DNA of 64,000 bases from Muribaculaceae bacterium (GTDB lineage Bacteria > Bacillota > Clostridia > Lachnospirales > Lachnospiraceae): NCBI GenBank assembly GCA_023666425.1, contig JAMPCA010000003.1:1-64000 (forward strand). Direction: 5' to 3'. The translations under genes and the position numbers were made by a program. Positions 40,837-50,387 of this stretch are shown in pieces. The notes beneath the pieces were generated by a model. That model saw only the letters and a program-made list of their open reading frames with translations. It did no database searches and was not told the origin of the DNA. Every line of letters begins with the position of its first letter. Within the stretch, counting starts at the first letter, position 1.

Positions 40837-41595
40837 TTATTCTTTCCCGGCAGGTTTTACGTCCTCCACCCGGATCATGCCCTTTTTCCACATAAGATAC
40901 GAGCTTAAAATGCCGACGGGCAGCATACATACAATCAGAATGCCGACCATTCCCAGCAGGCTGCTGCCCGCACCGGCGATTCTGGCCGCAAGAGACACCA
41001 GTGAGACGATGACCAGCACCGGAATCACACCCTTGATGGCGCCTTTCACCACCTTGCCGTTCCCTCCGTTGTTTGCAAAAAGCCCAAGAGCCATGGAACC
41101 AAAGAGCGCCGGAATCACATAATCCTTCGCCGTGTTCATGGCATCTGTCTCAAAGATGGGACGGATAAAGCTCGACAGAAGCGCCGCAAGCGCCAGCACA
41201 ATGATCGCCACAATCGAGGAGACTGCAATGGAAACCGAGGAAATGGCGTCTCCCTCCGGTGTATTCTGCTCCACCTTCGCCACCTTCATGCCGTTGACCG
41301 CGCAGGGAAATTTCAGGTTCATAATATTTCCCGTGATAAACCCGAGATAGCTGGAAGAACCCATGACCGGAATGTAGCTCAATGCCTCGGAAAAGCCCAC
41401 CGGTATGTATATTAGAAGAATTCCGATGGTGCTCGGATTGACCACATCGGAAATTTTCGGCATACAGTCAAACACGCCGCAAACGACAAAGGGCAGCGCG
41501 ATCATGTAGACCAGCGCGATCACTGTCCCCAGTCTTCCCCACGAATGCGCCCACTTCTGAAACGGATCCATAACCGTCGTATTTTTCTTACTCAT
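40837..41595 (-). CDS. Multi-pass membrane protein, partner of the DUF5058 protein
   Basis: A 252-residue integral membrane protein with about six hydrophobic segments (for example TVIALVYMIALPFVVCGVF, SIAVSSIVAIIVLALAALL, VIPVLVIVSLVSLAARIAG, LLGMVGILIVCMLPVGILS). Conserved-looking polar turns include GFSEALSYIPVMGSSSYLGFITGNIMNLKFP, which resembles a substrate-binding re-entrant loop of a transporter; that is inference. Its gene is wedged between the DUF5058 gene (18 bases) and the amidohydrolase (25 bases). I do not recognise a named family. Most likely one half of a two-subunit transporter. Confidence 0.65.
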   Translation of the reverse strand: MSKKNTTVMDPFQKWAHSWGRLGTVIALVYMIALPFVVCGVFDCMPKISDVVNPSTIGILLIYIPVGFSEALSYIPVMGSSSYLGFITGNIMNLKFPCAVNGMKVAKVEQNTPEGDAISSVSIAVSSIVAIIVLALAALLSSFIRPIFETDAMNTAKDYVIPALFGSMALGLFANNGGNGKVVKGAIKGVIPVLVIVSLVSLAARIAGAGSSLLGMVGILIVCMLPVGILSSYLMWKKGMIRVEDVKPAGKE

Positions 41596-41613
41596 CGCTT
41601 TTCTCCCTTCTCA

Positions 41614-42312
41614 TCATTTGAACAGCTTCACCCACAGCAGGGACGAAGCCATACCGGCCACCAGCGTAAACGCCATGATAAAATTGTTGAGCCAGCCAAG
41701 CTTCGGACGCTTTGCCAGAATCCCAAGCACGACCGCCACTACAAGTCCCGTCAGCATGACGCAGGCCTGCACCGTATCACCAATCAAAATAACCGGAATA
41801 TAAACCGCAAACAATGTCATCATAAATACGCCGCTGAATACATATTTCCATGTGCTGGCATTTTTGTCCTTTGTCACAGACATGCACAGTTTTTTCCCGA
41901 AGGGAATCAGGATCAGAAAGCCGCTGAGCATACCGACGCTCATAAGAATCAGCACTGCGCCAAACTGCGTCGGGGAGAGCTGGTCCATGGTCTGGCCAAA
42001 GCTGCTGGCCAAAAGTCCCGAAATCTGCGTCTCATAGGAGAGGGAGCCGATGACCGACAGCCTCCACCACGGCCAGATGATGCTCTGGAACACCGCGACC
42101 AGTGCAAAAAAGCCGACGACGATGGACACCGCCGGAACGATTGAGAAAACCGCGCTGGAACGGATTACGTTTTTGATGGTTTCCTTACTGATCCCCAGCT
42201 CGATACATCTCGTATACGCCTTTTTTAAAAATGCGAGGGAAAGTCCCACGATATACACAAGACCGACAATGATCAGAACCAGTAAAAGTGTCGAATTTGC
42301 TATCTCTTTCAT
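41614..42312 (-). CDS. DUF5058 family membrane protein
   Basis: A 232-residue membrane protein with about six hydrophobic segments and an N-terminus (LLLVLIIVGLVYIVGLSLAFLKKAYTRCIELGISKETI) that I associate with DUF5058, a family of unknown function seen next to M20 peptidases and a second membrane protein in Clostridia. Polar motifs between segments include SYETQISGLLASSFGQTMDQLSPTQFG. It starts 22 bases after gltD with an AGAGGAT ribosome site, so it is read from the gltBD transcript or a nearby promoter. The transporter role is inferred from context only. Confidence 0.7.
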   Translation of the reverse strand: MKEIANSTLLLVLIIVGLVYIVGLSLAFLKKAYTRCIELGISKETIKNVIRSSAVFSIVPAVSIVVGFFALVAVFQSIIWPWWRLSVIGSLSYETQISGLLASSFGQTMDQLSPTQFGAVLILMSVGMLSGFLILIPFGKKLCMSVTKDKNASTWKYVFSGVFMMTLFAVYIPVILIGDTVQACVMLTGLVVAVVLGILAKRPKLGWLNNFIMAFTLVAGMASSLLWVKLFK

Positions 42313-42334
42313 ATGTGTATCCTCTTTCCATGTA

Positions 42335-43828
42335 TTATTGAATGGAGAGATAGGAGTAACCCATCAGACTCTCATCCACCTCTCTTGCAACCTCACGCCC
42401 CTCGCGGATGGCCCATACCACCAGTGACTGACCCCTGTGCATATCTCCCGCCGTAAAAACGTTCTTCACGCTGGAGGCATAACTATCCGGCTTTGTCGCC
42501 ACATTCGTGCGGGCGTCAAGCTCCACGCCAAAGGCCTTGGCGATATAGCTCTCTGTCCCCAGAAAGCCAGCCGCGATCAGCACCAGATCCGCCGGAATCT
42601 TTTTCCCGGATCCTTCCACCTCCACCATGACCATGCGGCCGCTGCTCTCATCTTTTTTGCTCTCAAGGCTTACGATGGTAACTGCATTCAGCCGGCCGCT
42701 CTTATCCTTATGGAATTCCTTCACCGTGGTCTGGTAGATACGGGGATCCTGCCCGAAGCAGGCGATGGCCTCCTCCTGGCCGTAATCGGTCTTTAGAACC
42801 TTCGGCCACTCCGGCCACGGATTATCCGGCCTGCGCTCCGCGGGCGGGCAGGGCATCATCTCCAGCTGTGTCACCGATTTCGCTCCCTGCCGTATCGCCG
42901 TTCCCACACAGTCATTTCCGGTATCGCCGCCGCCGACGATGACGACATGCTTTCCTTTCGCCGACACCTCCCCCATATTTTTGAAATCCGAATCTAAAAG
43001 GCTCTTCGTCGTACCGGCGAGATAGTCCACCGCAAAGTAAATGCCTTTCGCATCCCTGCCGGGCGCTTTTAAATCCCTCGGATTTTTGGCGCCGCAGCAG
43101 AGAATCACTCTGTCATACTGTGCGATAAGCTCAGAGGCCTTTATGTCCACGCCCACATTGCAGCCGGTGATAAAGCGCACGCCCTCCTCCTTCATAATAT
43201 GGATTTTCCGGTCAATGACCTGCTTTTCCAGCTTCATGTTCGGAATCCCGTACATCAAAAGTCCGCCGACTCTGTCGTCGCGCTCGTAGACCGTGACCTC
43301 ATGGCCTCTCTGGTTGAGCTGGTCTGCCGCCGCAAGGCCGCTCGGCCCGCTCCCCACAACAGCCACCTTTTTTCCGGTGCGCTGCTTGGGTATATGGGGC
43401 GCCGCATAGCCCTTTTCGTAGGCCTTCTCAATGATCCCATGCTCGTTGTCCCGGACGGAGACCGCCTCCCCCCAGTGGCCGCAGGTACACGCCTTTTCAC
43501 AGAGCGCCGGGCACACCCGTGAGGTGAACTCTGGAAAATTGTTGGTCTTGTGCAGCCTATTGTAGGCCTGCTGCCAGTTGCCGGTATAGAGCAAATCGTT
43601 CCACTCCGGCACCAGATTGTGCAGCGGACAGCCGCTGGTCATTCCGGCGATTGTCATGCCCGACTGGCAGAAGGGCACGCCGCAGTCCATACAGCGGGCC
43701 GCCTGTTTTTTCTGATTTTCCTCCGAGAGATATATGTGGAACTCCTGGAATCCCTTTATGCGCTCCTTCGGCTCCGTCTGGCGCGCCTCACATCTGTCGT
43801 AATCTATAAATCCGGTTGGTTTTCCCAC
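42335..43828 (-). CDS. gltD: Glutamate synthase small subunit (NADPH)
   Basis: Electron-input subunit of GOGAT: oxidises NAD(P)H and passes electrons to GltB. The 497-residue protein has the N-terminal iron-sulphur cysteines (RCMDCGVPFC, SGCPLHNLVPEW, CPALCEKACTC), the FAD-binding VVGSGPSGLAAADQL and the pyridine-nucleotide site VIVGGGDTGNDCVG, ending in GDMHRGQSLVVWAIREGR. It follows gltB after 13 bases. Confidence 0.97.
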   Translation of the reverse strand: MGKPTGFIDYDRCEARQTEPKERIKGFQEFHIYLSEENQKKQAARCMDCGVPFCQSGMTIAGMTSGCPLHNLVPEWNDLLYTGNWQQAYNRLHKTNNFPEFTSRVCPALCEKACTCGHWGEAVSVRDNEHGIIEKAYEKGYAAPHIPKQRTGKKVAVVGSGPSGLAAADQLNQRGHEVTVYERDDRVGGLLMYGIPNMKLEKQVIDRKIHIMKEEGVRFITGCNVGVDIKASELIAQYDRVILCCGAKNPRDLKAPGRDAKGIYFAVDYLAGTTKSLLDSDFKNMGEVSAKGKHVVIVGGGDTGNDCVGTAIRQGAKSVTQLEMMPCPPAERRPDNPWPEWPKVLKTDYGQEEAIACFGQDPRIYQTTVKEFHKDKSGRLNAVTIVSLESKKDESSGRMVMVEVEGSGKKIPADLVLIAAGFLGTESYIAKAFGVELDARTNVATKPDSYASSVKNVFTAGDMHRGQSLVVWAIREGREVAREVDESLMGYSYLSIQ

Positions 43829-43841
43829 TTTCTATCCCTCC

Positions 43842-46800
43842 TTAAGCCTTGGTGCTTGCATAAAATGCCTCAATCTGCGCCTGTTCTGCGTTGAGTCCCT
43901 TTTCTTCCATCTGCACGATGGCCAGCTGCATCCGGTTGTAGTCGTAGGGGATGACCTTCTTAAATTTTGGCAGATATTCACTGAAATTGTCAAGTACCTG
44001 CTTGCCCTTCTCCGAATTCGTGAGGGTCACATGCTCCCCGATCATCTCCTTGAGCTCCAGCACGTCGTACTTGTTGGTCACTTCCTCCGTAAATACCATC
44101 GACTTATTCGTCCGCATATACAGGTCGTTATCCTCGTCCAGCACATAGGCGATACCGCCGCTCATGCCCGCCGCAAAATTCTTTCCGGTCTTTCCAAGCA
44201 CGACCACCCGGCCGCCGGTCATGTACTCACAGCCGTGATCCCCCACGCCCTCGACCACCGCCGTCGCGCCGGAATTGCGCACACAGAAGCGCTCTCCGGC
44301 CACGCCGTTGATAAAGGCCTTGCCGCTGGTGGCTCCATACAACGCCACATTGCCGATAATGATATTTTCATCCTTTTTGTATTTCACGCCCGTCGGCGGA
44401 TAGACGATCAGCTTGCCGCCGGAGAGTCCCTTGCCAAAATAATCGTTGGAATCTCCCACCAGCTCAAGCGTGAGCCCCTTCGGGATAAACGCTCCAAAGC
44501 TCTGGCCGCCCGCGCCGTTGCATTTTACAATGAAGGTATCCTCCTCCAGCGTGTCGTCGTAGGCTCTGGTAATCTCTGAACCAAAGATTGTACCCATGGA
44601 GCGGTTGACATTCGTCACCTCCGTGTCGATCACGCGCTTCTGCTTTTTCTCGAGGGCAGGCTTTAGCTGCTTTAAGAGCACATTGATATCTTTGCTCTTC
44701 TCCAGCTCAAAATCATAGACCTGCTTCGGATCGAAAATCACCTTCTCCTTTGTTCCCGCAAAGGGATTGTTTAAAATATTGCTCAGATCCAGCTTCGCCT
44801 CGGACTCGGAGAGGTCATTTCTGACCCTGAGGAGATCGCTCCTTCCCACCAGCTCATCGACCGTCCGGCAGCCGAGCTTTGCCATGTACTCCCGCAGCTC
44901 CTGCGCGATAAAGCGCATGAAGTTCTCCACATACTCCGGTTTTCCGGCAAAACGTTTTCTGAGCTCCGGGTTCTGGGTGGCGATTCCCGCCGGGCAGGTG
45001 TCCAGATTACATACGCGCATCATCACACAGCCCATGACCACTAAGGGCGCGGTGGCAAAACCGTACTCCTCGGCTCCCAGACAGGCGGCGATGGCTACAT
45101 CTCTTCCGCTCATCAGCTTACCGTCCGTCTCGATGCGCACTTTATTTCTAAGGCCGTTCATAATGAGCGTCTGGTGCGTCTCTGCAAGGCCGAGCTCCCA
45201 CGGAAGCCCCGCGTTGTGGATTGAGCTGGAGGGAGCCGCGCCGGTTCCCCCGTCATAGCCGGAGATCAGCACGACCTGCGCCCCCGCCTTCGCCACACCC
45301 GCGGCGACGGTGCCCACGCCCGCCTCCGATACCAGCTTCACAGAGATTCTGGCATCCCGGTTGGCATTTTTCAAATCAAAGATCAACTGCTCCAGATCCT
45401 CGATCGAGTAGATATCGTGGTGGGGCGGCGGGGAGATCAGCGACACGCCCGGGGTGGAAAGTCTGGTCTTTGCAATCCACGGATAGACCTTCTTGCCCGG
45501 CAGATGTCCGCCCTCGCCCGGCTTTGCGCCCTGCGCCATCTTAATCTGGATTTCCTGCGCGCTGGTTAAATAACGGCTGGTCACACCAAAACGCCCGCTG
45601 GCAACCTGCTTGATTGCCGAACAGCGGTTCAGCCCGTCCTTTCCCACCGTCAGACGATCCTTGTCCTCACCGCCCTCGCCGGTGTTGGACTTGCCGTGCA
45701 GATGGTTCATGGCAATGGCCAGCGTCTCGTGCGCCTCTTTGGAGATTGAGCCGTAGGACATGGCTCCCGTCTTAAAGCGGGTCACGATGGAATCCACACT
45801 CTCCACTTCCTCCAGCTTTACACCCTTCTTCGGATACTGGAAATCCATAAGCCCGCGCAGATTCGTGTGCCTCTGCTCCTCGTCCACAAGAGCCGTATAC
45901 TGCCTGAACAGCTCATAGTCCCCCCGCATAGCGGACTGCTGCAGCAGATGAATGGTGGCCGGATTGTAGAGATGGCGGTCTGCGCCGCTTCGCATCTTAT
46001 GGCGTCCCTTGCTGTCCAATGTCACGTCCGTCTCCAGCCCCAGCGGATCGTAGGCCGCAGAATGCAGGGTGTCTACATCGTTCTCGATATCCTTTAAGCT
46101 GATGCCGCCGATCCGGCTCACGGTGTTGGTAAAATATTTGTCGATCACGTCCTTATTGATGCCGATCGCCTCAAAAATCTTGGAACCCTGATAGGACTGG
46201 ATCGTGGAAATTCCCATTTTGGCCGCAATCTTTACAATGCCGCTGATAACCGCATGGTTATAATCGTCAATCGCCGCATAGTAATCCTTATCCAGCAAAT
46301 GCTCGTCGATGAGCTGCTCCACAGTATCCAGCGCCAGATAGGGATTGATGGCCGTCGCGCCAAAGCCCAGAAGGGTCGCAAAGTGATGCACCTCTCTCGG
46401 CTCGCCGGACTCCAGAATCAGGGACAGCGAGGTGCGCTTTTTGGTCTTGACCAGATACTGCTGCAGCGCAGAAACCGCAAGAAGCGAGGGAATCGCCACA
46501 TGGTTGTCGTCCACTCCCCGGTCAGAGAGGATCAGTATGTTCGCCCCGTCGCGGAACGCCCGGTCTGCCTCGATGTACATGCGGTCAATGGCTTTTTCCA
46601 GACTCGTGTTCTTATAATATACGATGGAGATCGTCTCGACCTTGAAGCCCTCCACCTTCATACTGCGGATCTTCATCAAATCTGTGTTCGTCAGGATGGG
46701 ATTGTTGATGCGCAGCACCTTACAGTTGTCCGGTTTTTCCTCCAGAAGATTCCCGGCGCTTCCAATATAAACGGTGGTGCTCGTGACCACCTCCTCCCGG

Positions 46801-48395
46801 ATGCTGTCGATCGGCGGATTCGTCACCTGCGCAAACAGCTGCTTGAAGTAGTTGAACAGCGGCTCCCGGTTTCCGGAGAGCGCCGCCAGCGGCGTGTCCG
46901 TGCCCATGGCCGCCGTAGCCTCGATGCCGTTCTTCGCCATCGGCAGAATGGAGTCCTTTAAGGACTCGTAGGTGTAGCCAAAGGCTCTCTGCATCCGCTG
47001 CCGCTCCTCGTCGGTGTACTCCGGCACCCGCTCGTTTGGAATCTTTAAATCCTGCAGCATAACGATATTGCTGTCCAGCCATTCGCCATAAGGACGTTTG
47101 CCCGCATATTTCTCCTTCAGCTCATCATCGTCGATCACGCGACCCTGCACTGTGTCCACCAGAAGCATTTTGCCGGGACGCAGGCGGTCCTTCGTCACAA
47201 TCCGGGTCGGGTCAATATCCAGTACCCCCACCTCGGAGGAGAGAATCAGATAGTCGTCGTCTGTAATATAGTAGCGGGAGGGACGCAGGCCATTGCGGTC
47301 GAGAACCGCCCCCATCATATCCCCGTCGGAAAAGAGAATGGAGGCCGGGCCGTCCCACGGCTCCATCATCGTTGCGTAATACTGATAAAAGTCTTTCTTC
47401 TTCTGGGACATGATCGCATTGTTTGCCCACGGCTCCGGAATCATAATCATCACCGCCAGCGGCAGCTCCATACCGGACATTACCAAAAACTCCAGCGTAT
47501 TGTCGAGCATCGCAGAATCCGAGCCCTCCGTGTTGATCACCGGCAGCACCTTCTGGAACTCGCCCCGGAGCATACTGGACTCCATCGTCTCTTCCCTCGC
47601 CAGCATCTTGTCGGCGTTGCCCCGTATGGTATTGATCTCGCCGTTATGTACAATGAAGCGGTTCGGATGCGCTCTCTCCCAGCTCGGGTTCGTGTTGGTC
47701 GAAAAGCGGGAGTGCACGGTGGCAATCGCCGACTCGTAATCACTGTCCTGCAGATCCGGGAAGAACTGCCTTAACTGCTCCACTAAAAACATGCCTTTAT
47801 ATACGATGGTTCTGCTCGATAAGGACGCTACATAGCTGTCGTCGTTGGACTGCTCGAACACCCGGCGAACCACATAGAGCCTGCGGTCAAAATCCAGCCC
47901 GCGCGCTGCCTCCTCCGGCCGCCGGATAAACGCCTGCATGATGCAGGGCATACAGTCCCTCGCCTTCTCCGAGAGCTTTCCCGGCACCGTCGGCACCTCC
48001 CGCCAGCCCAGAAATTCCATGCCCTCCTTCTCCACAATGACCTCGAACATCTTCTTGGCCTGATTCTTTTTTAACTCCTCCTGCGGAAAGAAGAACATGC
48101 CAATCCCGTAGTCTCTCTCCTCCCCAAGCACAATGTCCGGCACTGCCTTCTTAAAAAAGCGGTGGGAAATCTGTAAAAGTATGCCGACGCCGTCCCCGGT
48201 CTTCCCGTCCGCGTCCTTTCCCGCCCTGTGCTTTAGGTTCTCCACAATCTTTAGGGCGGACTCCACTGTCCTGTGTGTCTTGATCCCCCTGATATTGACC
48301 ACAGCGCCGATTCCGCAATTGTCGTGCTCAAATCTGGGATCGTACAACCCAGCTGCCACCGCCGTGCTCTCATTCCACTGTCTCTTCATAATCAT
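43842..48395 (-). CDS. gltB: Glutamate synthase large subunit
   Basis: Transfers the amide of glutamine to 2-oxoglutarate, giving two glutamates. The 1517-residue protein contains the class II glutaminase domain with its catalytic cysteine in DNCGIGAVVNI (Cys27; an N-terminal propeptide is expected to be removed), the central domain, the FMN-binding synthase domain (KPGEGGHLPGKKV; LISGYDGGTGAAPSSS), the 3Fe-4S cysteines in GCVMMRVCNLDTCPAGIATQ and the C-terminal GXGXG-repeat domain. Start at 48395 is supported by AAAGGAACAG. Full length and apparently intact. Confidence 0.98.
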   Translation of the reverse strand: MIMKRQWNESTAVAAGLYDPRFEHDNCGIGAVVNIRGIKTHRTVESALKIVENLKHRAGKDADGKTGDGVGILLQISHRFFKKAVPDIVLGEERDYGIGMFFFPQEELKKNQAKKMFEVIVEKEGMEFLGWREVPTVPGKLSEKARDCMPCIMQAFIRRPEEAARGLDFDRRLYVVRRVFEQSNDDSYVASLSSRTIVYKGMFLVEQLRQFFPDLQDSDYESAIATVHSRFSTNTNPSWERAHPNRFIVHNGEINTIRGNADKMLAREETMESSMLRGEFQKVLPVINTEGSDSAMLDNTLEFLVMSGMELPLAVMIMIPEPWANNAIMSQKKKDFYQYYATMMEPWDGPASILFSDGDMMGAVLDRNGLRPSRYYITDDDYLILSSEVGVLDIDPTRIVTKDRLRPGKMLLVDTVQGRVIDDDELKEKYAGKRPYGEWLDSNIVMLQDLKIPNERVPEYTDEERQRMQRAFGYTYESLKDSILPMAKNGIEATAAMGTDTPLAALSGNREPLFNYFKQLFAQVTNPPIDSIREEVVTSTTVYIGSAGNLLEEKPDNCKVLRINNPILTNTDLMKIRSMKVEGFKVETISIVYYKNTSLEKAIDRMYIEADRAFRDGANILILSDRGVDDNHVAIPSLLAVSALQQYLVKTKKRTSLSLILESGEPREVHHFATLLGFGATAINPYLALDTVEQLIDEHLLDKDYYAAIDDYNHAVISGIVKIAAKMGISTIQSYQGSKIFEAIGINKDVIDKYFTNTVSRIGGISLKDIENDVDTLHSAAYDPLGLETDVTLDSKGRHKMRSGADRHLYNPATIHLLQQSAMRGDYELFRQYTALVDEEQRHTNLRGLMDFQYPKKGVKLEEVESVDSIVTRFKTGAMSYGSISKEAHETLAIAMNHLHGKSNTGEGGEDKDRLTVGKDGLNRCSAIKQVASGRFGVTSRYLTSAQEIQIKMAQGAKPGEGGHLPGKKVYPWIAKTRLSTPGVSLISPPPHHDIYSIEDLEQLIFDLKNANRDARISVKLVSEAGVGTVAAGVAKAGAQVVLISGYDGGTGAAPSSSIHNAGLPWELGLAETHQTLIMNGLRNKVRIETDGKLMSGRDVAIAACLGAEEYGFATAPLVVMGCVMMRVCNLDTCPAGIATQNPELRKRFAGKPEYVENFMRFIAQELREYMAKLGCRTVDELVGRSDLLRVRNDLSESEAKLDLSNILNNPFAGTKEKVIFDPKQVYDFELEKSKDINVLLKQLKPALEKKQKRVIDTEVTNVNRSMGTIFGSEITRAYDDTLEEDTFIVKCNGAGGQSFGAFIPKGLTLELVGDSNDYFGKGLSGGKLIVYPPTGVKYKKDENIIIGNVALYGATSGKAFINGVAGERFCVRNSGATAVVEGVGDHGCEYMTGGRVVVLGKTGKNFAAGMSGGIAYVLDEDNDLYMRTNKSMVFTEEVTNKYDVLELKEMIGEHVTLTNSEKGKQVLDNFSEYLPKFKKVIPYDYNRMQLAIVQMEEKGLNAEQAQIEAFYASTKA

Positions 48396-48468
48396 CTGTT
48401 CCTTTCCCAGCGTCTGCTGCGCTGCGCAGCGCCCGTTACTGTTTTGGCATCCGCCATCACTGTATATG

Positions 48469-48545
48469 ATTTTACACCAAGGCCGGCCTGTCTGTAAACC
48501 ATTTTTTCTTCTAAGTTGTCAGACTATCAGACAATTTTACAGACA
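48469..48545 (-). promoter_or_regulatory. gltB promoter with overlapping inverted repeats (operator)
   Basis: On the minus strand TTTACA (48498-48493), 18 bases and TAAAAT (48474-48469) form a plausible promoter 74 bases before gltB. A perfect ten-base inverted repeat, TGTCTGTAAA at 48489-48498 and TTTACAGACA at 48536-48545, covers the -35. Between its arms lies a second, imperfect palindrome (48516-48534, TTGTC...GACAA). This looks like a site for a nitrogen- or glutamate-responsive regulator, not identifiable from the sequence. The remaining AT-rich gap up to 48724 shows no gene. Confidence 0.55.
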
Positions 48546-48724
48546 GACCGCAAATTTCTCCATCATTTTTTTAATTGTCTCTGTTTATCCGCTGTATCGC
48601 AAACAATTCGTCCGGAAGTTATGCAAAATTTTTTTCAGACACAATCTACAGATACGCGTGCATCTTCCAATTATATCTGAATTGTGTAAGAATTATTTCT
48701 TTCACATGTATCTCTCCCTCTGTA

Positions 48725-48753
48725 TTGACAATGCCTGCATCCAATGATACTAT
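48725..48753 (+). promoter_or_regulatory. Sigma-A promoter of the aldose epimerase gene
   Basis: TTGACA (48725-48730), 17 bases, TACTAT (48748-48753), 27 bases before the start codon; the ribosome site GGAGGG follows. Confidence 0.8.
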
Positions 48754-48780
48754 GAAAAAAACGATGTATGGAGGGAAGCT

Positions 48781-49659
48781 ATGAGATATGAACTGGAAAA
48801 CGGGACACTCCGCGCAGAGATTGACGACCACGGCGCAGAGATAAAATCTATCCGCAGACTGGATACCATGCAGGAATACATGTGGCACGGCGATCCGGCA
48901 TACTGGGGACGCACATCGCCAGTCCTCTTTCCGTTTGTGGGAAGCCTAAGAAATAAGGAATTCCTCTATAAAGGAAAGCACTATCCCATGGGACAGCACG
49001 GCTTTGCGAGGGACATGGATTTTGAACTGGAGACAAGGGAGGATTCCCAGATCTGGTTCGTGCTCCGCTCCAATGCAAAGACGCTGGAAAAATATCCGTT
49101 CCCGTTTGTACTGCATATCGGTTATGAGCTAAAGGACACTTGTGTTAAAGTTCTCTGGCGGGTGGAGAATCCTGCGGATACGCCCATGCACTTCTCCATC
49201 GGCGCACACCCTGCCTTTCTCTGCCCGATCCATGGAGAGCCGGACAAATCCGGTTATCAGCTCTATTTCGGGGAAAACATAAACGAGCTTCACCACCACG
49301 GAAATGACACGGCCTCCGGCCTAGCTCTTAAGGAGGATCTCGTACTCCCCCTGCACAACCACTGTGCCGCCATTACGCCGGAATTCTTTGACCGGTGTAC
49401 CTACATGGTGGAGAACAGCCAGACTGGTATCGTCGGCTTGAACGACCCGGACGGAAAACGCATTGTTACCATGGAGTTTGACGCACCGCTCTTTGCGCTC
49501 TGGTCACCGGAGGGCAAAAACGCCCCCTTCCTATGCATCGAGCCCTGGTATGGCCGCTGCGACGCGGAGGACTTTAGCGGAAGCCTTAAGGAGCGCGAGT
49601 ACAATAACTGCCTGCAGGGCGGCGGCTGCTTTGAAGCCGAATACAAAATGATTTTCTAA
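48781..49659 (+). CDS. Aldose 1-epimerase family protein
   Basis: A 292-residue galactose-mutarotase-fold protein, probably interconverting anomers of a hexose or hexose-6-phosphate. It has the early HGAEIKSI strand, YMWHGDPAYWGRTSPVLFPFVG, an MGQHGFARDM segment, and HFSIGAHPAFLCPI carrying the catalytic-type histidine, with the late acidic residue in LCIEPWYGRCD. This subfamily (close to the LacX type) often acts on unknown sugars. GGAGGG precedes the ATG. It is a single-gene unit, divergent from gltB, ending in a terminator shared with araD. Confidence 0.88.
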   Translation: MRYELENGTLRAEIDDHGAEIKSIRRLDTMQEYMWHGDPAYWGRTSPVLFPFVGSLRNKEFLYKGKHYPMGQHGFARDMDFELETREDSQIWFVLRSNAKTLEKYPFPFVLHIGYELKDTCVKVLWRVENPADTPMHFSIGAHPAFLCPIHGEPDKSGYQLYFGENINELHHHGNDTASGLALKEDLVLPLHNHCAAITPEFFDRCTYMVENSQTGIVGLNDPDGKRIVTMEFDAPLFALWSPEGKNAPFLCIEPWYGRCDAEDFSGSLKEREYNNCLQGGGCFEAEYKMIF

Positions 49660-49665
49660 CCGGCA

Positions 49666-49693
49666 AAGGCAGGGGATCCCCCTGCCTTCTTTT
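49666..49693 (+). terminator. Terminator after the aldose epimerase gene
   Basis: Stem AAGGCAGGGG/CCCCTGCCTT with a three-base loop and a following TCTTTT. It reaches the stop codon of the convergent araD gene. Confidence 0.85.
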
Positions 49694-50387
49694 ATCCCTG
49701 CCCGTAATACGCATTCTCCCCGTGCTTCCGGTAAAAATGCTTGTCCCGGATGCAATCCGGCGCGGGCTGTACCCGCGGATCAAGCTGCTCTGTATAGCGC
49801 GCCATTCTCGCAACCTCTTCTAATACGACCGCGTTGTACACGGCCTGCGCGGCATCTTTTCCCCATGTAAAAGGACCATGGTTTTTACAGAGCATCGCGG
49901 GCGTATGCATGGGGTTTATGCCCCTGCCTTCAAGCTCCTCTATCATCACCAGCCCCGTATTTTTCTCATAGGCCTCCGCGATCTCCTGCGGCGTCAGGCT
50001 TCTCGCGCAGGGAACCGGGCCAAAAAAATAGTCTGCGTGCGTCGTTCCGTAAAGGGGAATATCCCGCCCCGCCTGCGCCCACGCAACCGCCTCCGGCGAA
50101 TGTGTGTGCACGATCCCGCCGATTTCTTCATACCTTTTGTACAGCTCCAGATGGGTCGCCGTGTCGGAGGAGGGCCTGTAGTTTCCCTCCACGACATTCC
50201 CCTCCATGTCTATGACAACCATATCCCCGGGACTGAGCGCATCGTAATCCACACCGCTTGGCTTAATGACAAAACAGCCGCTTTGGGCATCCCTTCCACT
50301 CACATTCCCCCATGTATATGTGACCAGCCCTCTGCGGGGCAGCTCCATGTTCGCTTCATATACCTCTCTTTTCAGCTCCTGCAGCAT
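49692..50387 (-). CDS. araD: L-ribulose-5-phosphate 4-epimerase
   Basis: Converts L-ribulose-5-phosphate to D-xylulose-5-phosphate. The 231-residue class II aldolase-fold zinc enzyme has [15 protein letters not shown], the zinc histidines in [15 protein letters not shown], the [13 protein letters not shown] motif, and [13 protein letters not shown] with the third histidine. Closely related UlaF or SgbE enzymes of ascorbate/xylulose routes cannot be excluded. Its ATG overlaps the kinase stop by one base (TAATG). Confidence 0.92.
   Translation of the reverse strand: MLQELKREVYEANMELPRRGLVTYTWGNVSGRDAQSGCFVIKPSGVDYDALSPGDMVVIDMEGNVVEGNYRPSSDTATHLELYKRYEEIGGIVHTHSPEAVAWAQAGRDIPLYGTTHADYFFGPVPCARSLTPQEIAEAYEKNTGLVMIEELEGRGINPMHTPAMLCKNHGPFTWGKDAAQAVYNAVVLEEVARMARYTEQLDPRVQPAPDCIRDKHFYRKHGENAYYGQG

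Noticed and set aside
48133-48747. A 204-codon plus-strand frame across the gltB promoter region
   Set aside because: It overlaps the certain gltB gene and the promoters and has no recognisable domain.
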